From assembly GCA_029060725.1 (NCBI GenBank), contig JAIDTL010000135.1:1-64000 (forward strand): a stretch of DNA of 64,000 bases, in the 5' to 3' direction. This stretch comes from Muribaculaceae bacterium (lineage in GTDB: Bacteria > Bacteroidota > Bacteroidia > Bacteroidales > Muribaculaceae). Shown here piece by piece: positions 62,931-64,000 of this stretch. A program made the position numbers and the translations under genes. The notes beneath the pieces are model-generated. The model had not been told where the DNA came from. It saw only the letters and a program-made list of their open reading frames with translations, and did no database searches. Within the stretch, counting starts at the first letter, position 1. Each line of letters begins with the position of its first letter.

Positions 62931-62961
62931 CAAATTTACGACAATCTTGACAATTCTGCAA
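62931..62961 (-). promoter_or_regulatory. Promoter of the pyrE operon (TTG-N20-TAAATTTG)
   Basis: TTG (62961-62959), a 20-base spacer and TAAATTTG (62938-62931) match the consensus exactly on the minus strand. The leader is about 55 nt. Confidence 0.8.
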
Positions 62962-63069
62962 GTATTTTTTAATATTTTTTATTTTTTACGAGATGGCTCT
63001 TTCATTAATATTTTCGTGGAGACTTTCACGCAAAGGGCGCCGAGGAGGTAGGAGCAAAGTGGGATTTTG

Positions 63070-63759
63070 TCAGACAGTGACACATAGTGAGAGGAGATAT
63101 AGCCGACAGTCGGGTACAGCGGTGACAATTTCTTCGGCAAGGGAGCGAAGAGTGGAGCCGGTGGTGCAGACATCATCGACGAGCACCACGCCCTTGCCAC
63201 GCAATGAGACTGTATCTATTACACTGAAAGTGCCTGCCAGGTTTTCAAGGCGTTGCTGAAGAGTCATGGCAGTCTGAGTCTTGTGGCGACGTATGGCTTC
63301 AAGAGGCGTTATCAACGGTAGGCCGGTTGACATGCCAAGACCCTCCGCAATAAAGTCGGTTTGGTTATACCCTCTTTTAGCTTTCTTCCACCAATGCATC
63401 GGAACAGCGGCGATGCAATCAGCCCCATCGAAGAATCCAGCCATATTCAGTTCTTCCCCAACTATTTCGCCAAGTCGCTTGCCTACGGAAGGGAATTGAC
63501 GGTATTTCATGTCGTGGATTGCAGCTGCAAGTTCGGAATTGCGGGAATAAATGAAATGCCCTGTAGCCCTCACAAACGGGACGAGTCCGGCAAAGCGACG
63601 TTCCATAGGATTCATAGGCATCAGATGATAAAGCGATCTTGGGAGAGTCTCTATGCATCTTACGCAGAAAACCCTTTCGGTGTCGCGCAAGGTGCATCCG
63701 CATAAATGGCAGGTGCGCGGCATGAAAAAATCAGCTATATCTGAGAGAAGGGAGGGCAT
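63070..63759 (-). CDS. comF: ComF family phosphoribosyltransferase-like protein
   Basis: ComF helps DNA uptake in competent bacteria. The 229-residue protein begins with two CxxC pairs (RTCHLCGCTL, FCVRC) forming a zinc finger, then the ComF block KYRQFPSVGKRLGEIVGEEL, VPMHWWKKAKRGYNQTDFIA and the PRPP-type motif VVLVDDVCTTGSTLRSLAEE. With dprA at 21664 it gives two competence-linked genes in the window. recX lies 45 bases upstream, with a 7-bp array between. Confidence 0.92.
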   Translation of the reverse strand: MPSLLSDIADFFMPRTCHLCGCTLRDTERVFCVRCIETLPRSLYHLMPMNPMERRFAGLVPFVRATGHFIYSRNSELAAAIHDMKYRQFPSVGKRLGEIVGEELNMAGFFDGADCIAAVPMHWWKKAKRGYNQTDFIAEGLGMSTGLPLITPLEAIRRHKTQTAMTLQQRLENLAGTFSVIDTVSLRGKGVVLVDDVCTTGSTLRSLAEEIVTAVPDCRLYLLSLCVTV

Positions 63760-63762
63760 ATT

Positions 63763-63790
63763 AACTATGAATTATGAATTATGAATTATT
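63763..63790. repeat. 7-bp tandem array (AATTATG type)
   Basis: Units AACTATG, AATTATG, AATTATG and AATTATT lie between recX and comF. Confidence 0.8.
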
Positions 63791-63804
63791 AGTGTTGGAT
63801 TTTG

Positions 63805-64000
63805 TCAGGATTCGCTTTTCTCTTTTTTTATGAAATTTCTTAAAGCGGAGATGATGAGCTGGGATTCAAAGCCTCGGGAGACGAGATGACGATAGAGTTT
63901 TTGGCGATCTTTTATCTCTTTAAGATCAAGGGAACGAGCTTTGGCAATCAAGACTTTCTCAAGAGCCTCCATATAATCACCTTCTGAGATGTAGGCTAAA
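63805..64000 (-). CDS. recX: RecX regulatory protein, C-terminal part (cut by window end)
   Basis: The last 65 residues of a RecX-like protein are visible before the window ends. LAYISEGDYMEALEKVLIAK is followed by KDRQKLYRHLVSRGFESQLI and ISALRNF, the third-repeat pattern of RecX with the conserved RHL-SRGF block, then a short basic tail KKEKSES. RecX modulates RecA filaments. The 5' part is outside the window. It probably heads a transcript with comF. Confidence 0.82.
   Translation of the reverse strand, partial: LAYISEGDYMEALEKVLIAKARSLDLKEIKDRQKLYRHLVSRGFESQLIISALRNFIKKEKSES

Noticed and set aside
1-64000. Prophage, integrative element or insertion sequence
   Set aside because: No integrase, transposase, phage structural, Tra or Mob protein was found in any frame; all large genes are housekeeping or envelope functions.

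Overview
The window reads as a chromosomal segment of a gut Bacteroidales, most likely a Muribaculaceae-type organism. Support comes from the promoters (TTTG or TTG, 19-21 bases, TAnnTTTG, several exact matches, no Shine-Dalgarno reliance), from Bacteroidetes-restricted families (DUF4250, DUF3256, DUF3467, DUF2851, DUF4105/Lnb-like, Omp28-like, bacterial GYF-CD225 proteins), a long IspG, carboxynorspermidine dehydrogenase, and a dipeptidyl-peptidase III with the HECLGH motif. Genus is not decided by what I can read. I see no prophage, insertion sequence, CRISPR array, rRNA operon or plasmid gene; this is housekeeping and envelope territory.

Layout. 0-9.3 kb (+): coiled-coil lipoprotein, GH13 amylase, SPOR-like lipoprotein, carboxynorspermidine dehydrogenase, GH31 glucosidase, C69 dipeptidase. 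9.4-11.1 kb (-): tRNA-Thr(CGT) and glutamate dehydrogenase. 11.4-21.5 kb (+): degenerate LytM protein, Dxr, RseP, RlmI-like methyltransferase, DPP III, a short AlkD-like protein, GH35 beta-galactosidase. 21.6-24.8 kb (-): Ntn-hydrolase, membrane protein, thioesterase, DprA, with DUF4250 diverging. 25.4-53.3 kb is almost all on the minus strand: SecA with two coupled GYF proteins; an RluB-like synthase, AsnS, DUF4105 protein and phosphatase-like pseudoenzyme; a DEAD-box helicase, DUF3256, GltX and Omp28-like protein; a secreted protein with a sorting-like tail; a giant coiled-coil lipoprotein with OmpA; DUF3467, CysS, IspG; an RluA-like synthase with a PAP2-like membrane protein. 53.5-59.6 kb (+): beta-barrel-like protein and DUF2851, then (after a minus-strand lipoprotein) dGTPase and a TPM-zinc protein. 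59.7-64 kb (-): pyrE operon ending in a LysE fusion, and comF with the C-terminal part of recX.

How the parts relate. Envelope work dominates: SecA export, RseP, LytM-like, OmpA, several lipoproteins, Ntn hydrolases and the three glycosidases. Dxr and IspG give two steps of the MEP isoprenoid route, GltX/AsnS/CysS and tRNA-Thr serve translation, and GdhA feeds nitrogen assimilation. The glycosidases have no SusC/SusD partners here, so they do not form a canonical polysaccharide utilisation locus.

The most unusual content is intergenic. There are four copies of a roughly 92-bp three-hairpin repeat whose stems covary, five copies of a second hairpin repeat, and many short tandem arrays whose period is strictly 7 or 9 bp. 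Some 7-bp arrays run into the ends of genes and supply the stop codon. These are the best candidates for something not well described.
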